57,215 bases of DNA from Halochromatium roseum (GTDB lineage: Bacteria > Pseudomonadota > Gammaproteobacteria > Chromatiales > Chromatiaceae). The position numbers and the translations under genes were made by a program. Shown piece by piece: positions 57,143 through 57,215 of this stretch. The notes beneath the pieces were generated by a model. That model saw only the letters and a list, made by a program, of their open reading frames with translations, was not told the origin of the DNA and ran no database searches. Where the stretch lies: positions 1 to 57,215 of the forward strand of contig NZ_NHSH01000050.1 of NCBI RefSeq assembly GCF_016653315.1, in the 5' to 3' direction. Numbering within the stretch: position 1 is the stretch's first letter; every line of letters starts with the position of its first letter.

Positions 57143-57215
57143 TCAGTGAAACACCGCCTCCGGGGTTTCTGCGGTCAGGATGCGATCTGACCACTCCAGC
57201 AGCGTCTCGGCATCG
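57143..57215 (-). pseudogene. Rpn/YhgA-like nuclease remnant, copy D, partial
   Basis: The stop at 57143-57145 and the preceding EWSDRILTAETPEAVFH codons repeat those of copy C exactly, 1302 bp away. The rest lies beyond the window. Confidence 0.8.

Larger units (their letters stand above)
54757..57215. repeat. tandem duplication of the coiled-coil/Rpn unit
   Basis: A unit holding an antisense Rpn remnant, a leader with TATACT and the coiled-coil gene is repeated. The start of a further Rpn copy lies at the right edge. Landmarks such as the Rpn stop (55841 and 57143) and the coiled-coil stop (55757 and 57059) are 1302 bp apart. Differences are indels inside the Rpn part and in the 33-bp coiled-coil repeat. 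Confidence 0.85.

Overview
The window reads as chromosome of a GC-rich gammaproteobacterium, most likely a purple sulfur bacterium (Chromatiaceae-like). This is inferred from gene content: a bioB-F-H-C operon with BirA-type control, GTP-dependent PEP carboxykinase, a complete Na+-translocating NADH:quinone reductase with nqrM, and a DsrC-family sulfur carrier that keeps both C-terminal cysteines. No rRNA or tRNA gene and no CRISPR array was recognised. The species assignment is inference.

Layout. (1) 1-0.9 kb: a DUF1778/GNAT toxin-antitoxin pair on the minus strand; the toxin frame has no stop before the window edge. (2) 1.0-5.5 kb: minus-strand biotin operon bioB-bioF-bioH-bioC, with lineage-specific inserts in BioF and BioH and a BirA-like operator over the promoter. 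Divergent from it are a heptad coiled-coil membrane protein and comF. (3) 7.2-17.4 kb: a plus-strand ter stress cluster: terD, an AIM24-like protein, a terZ-like gene, PRTase-TRSP, terD, terA, terB, a HAD phosphatase, a StiP-type PRTase-PELOTA protein and an HpcH/HpaI-type lyase. Two DUF4160-DUF2442 pairs are wedged into it. A PMCA-type Ca2+ ATPase lies convergent, just downstream of pckG. (4) 22-34 kb: housekeeping and envelope genes (rfbD, ssb, two paralogous secreted proteins, an ankyrin lipoprotein, bolA, an AGCS symporter, DUF3050, dsrC-like, a class II amidotransferase, a Kef-type antiporter). (5) 33.3-43.6 kb: a long minus-strand run nqrABCDEF-nqrM-CBS protein-glyA-nrdR-ribD. (6) 43.6-57.2 kb: a degraded accessory island. 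It holds an IS1 remnant, remains of a nonulosonic acid (sialic/pseudaminic-type) pathway (neuD'-neuB', neuC', pseB, pseC', a DegT fragment), fragments of a GT2-TPR glycosyltransferase and of a GH57-like gene, a 73-bp MITE, a third DUF4160-DUF2442 pair, and two intact two-gene operons of AAA ATPase plus PD-(D/E)XK-like protein. It ends in a tandemly duplicated unit of a hendecad coiled-coil gene opposite broken Rpn/YhgA-like nuclease genes.

The strongest candidates for undescribed biology are the two adjacent ATPase + nuclease-like operons (50.3-54.0 kb), the ter cluster with its incomplete predicted metabolite module and helically phased leader repeats, and the DUF4160-DUF2442 pairs that occur three times inside unrelated biosynthetic operons. 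A recurring genome feature is 12-bp tandem repeats that add four-residue units to proteins.
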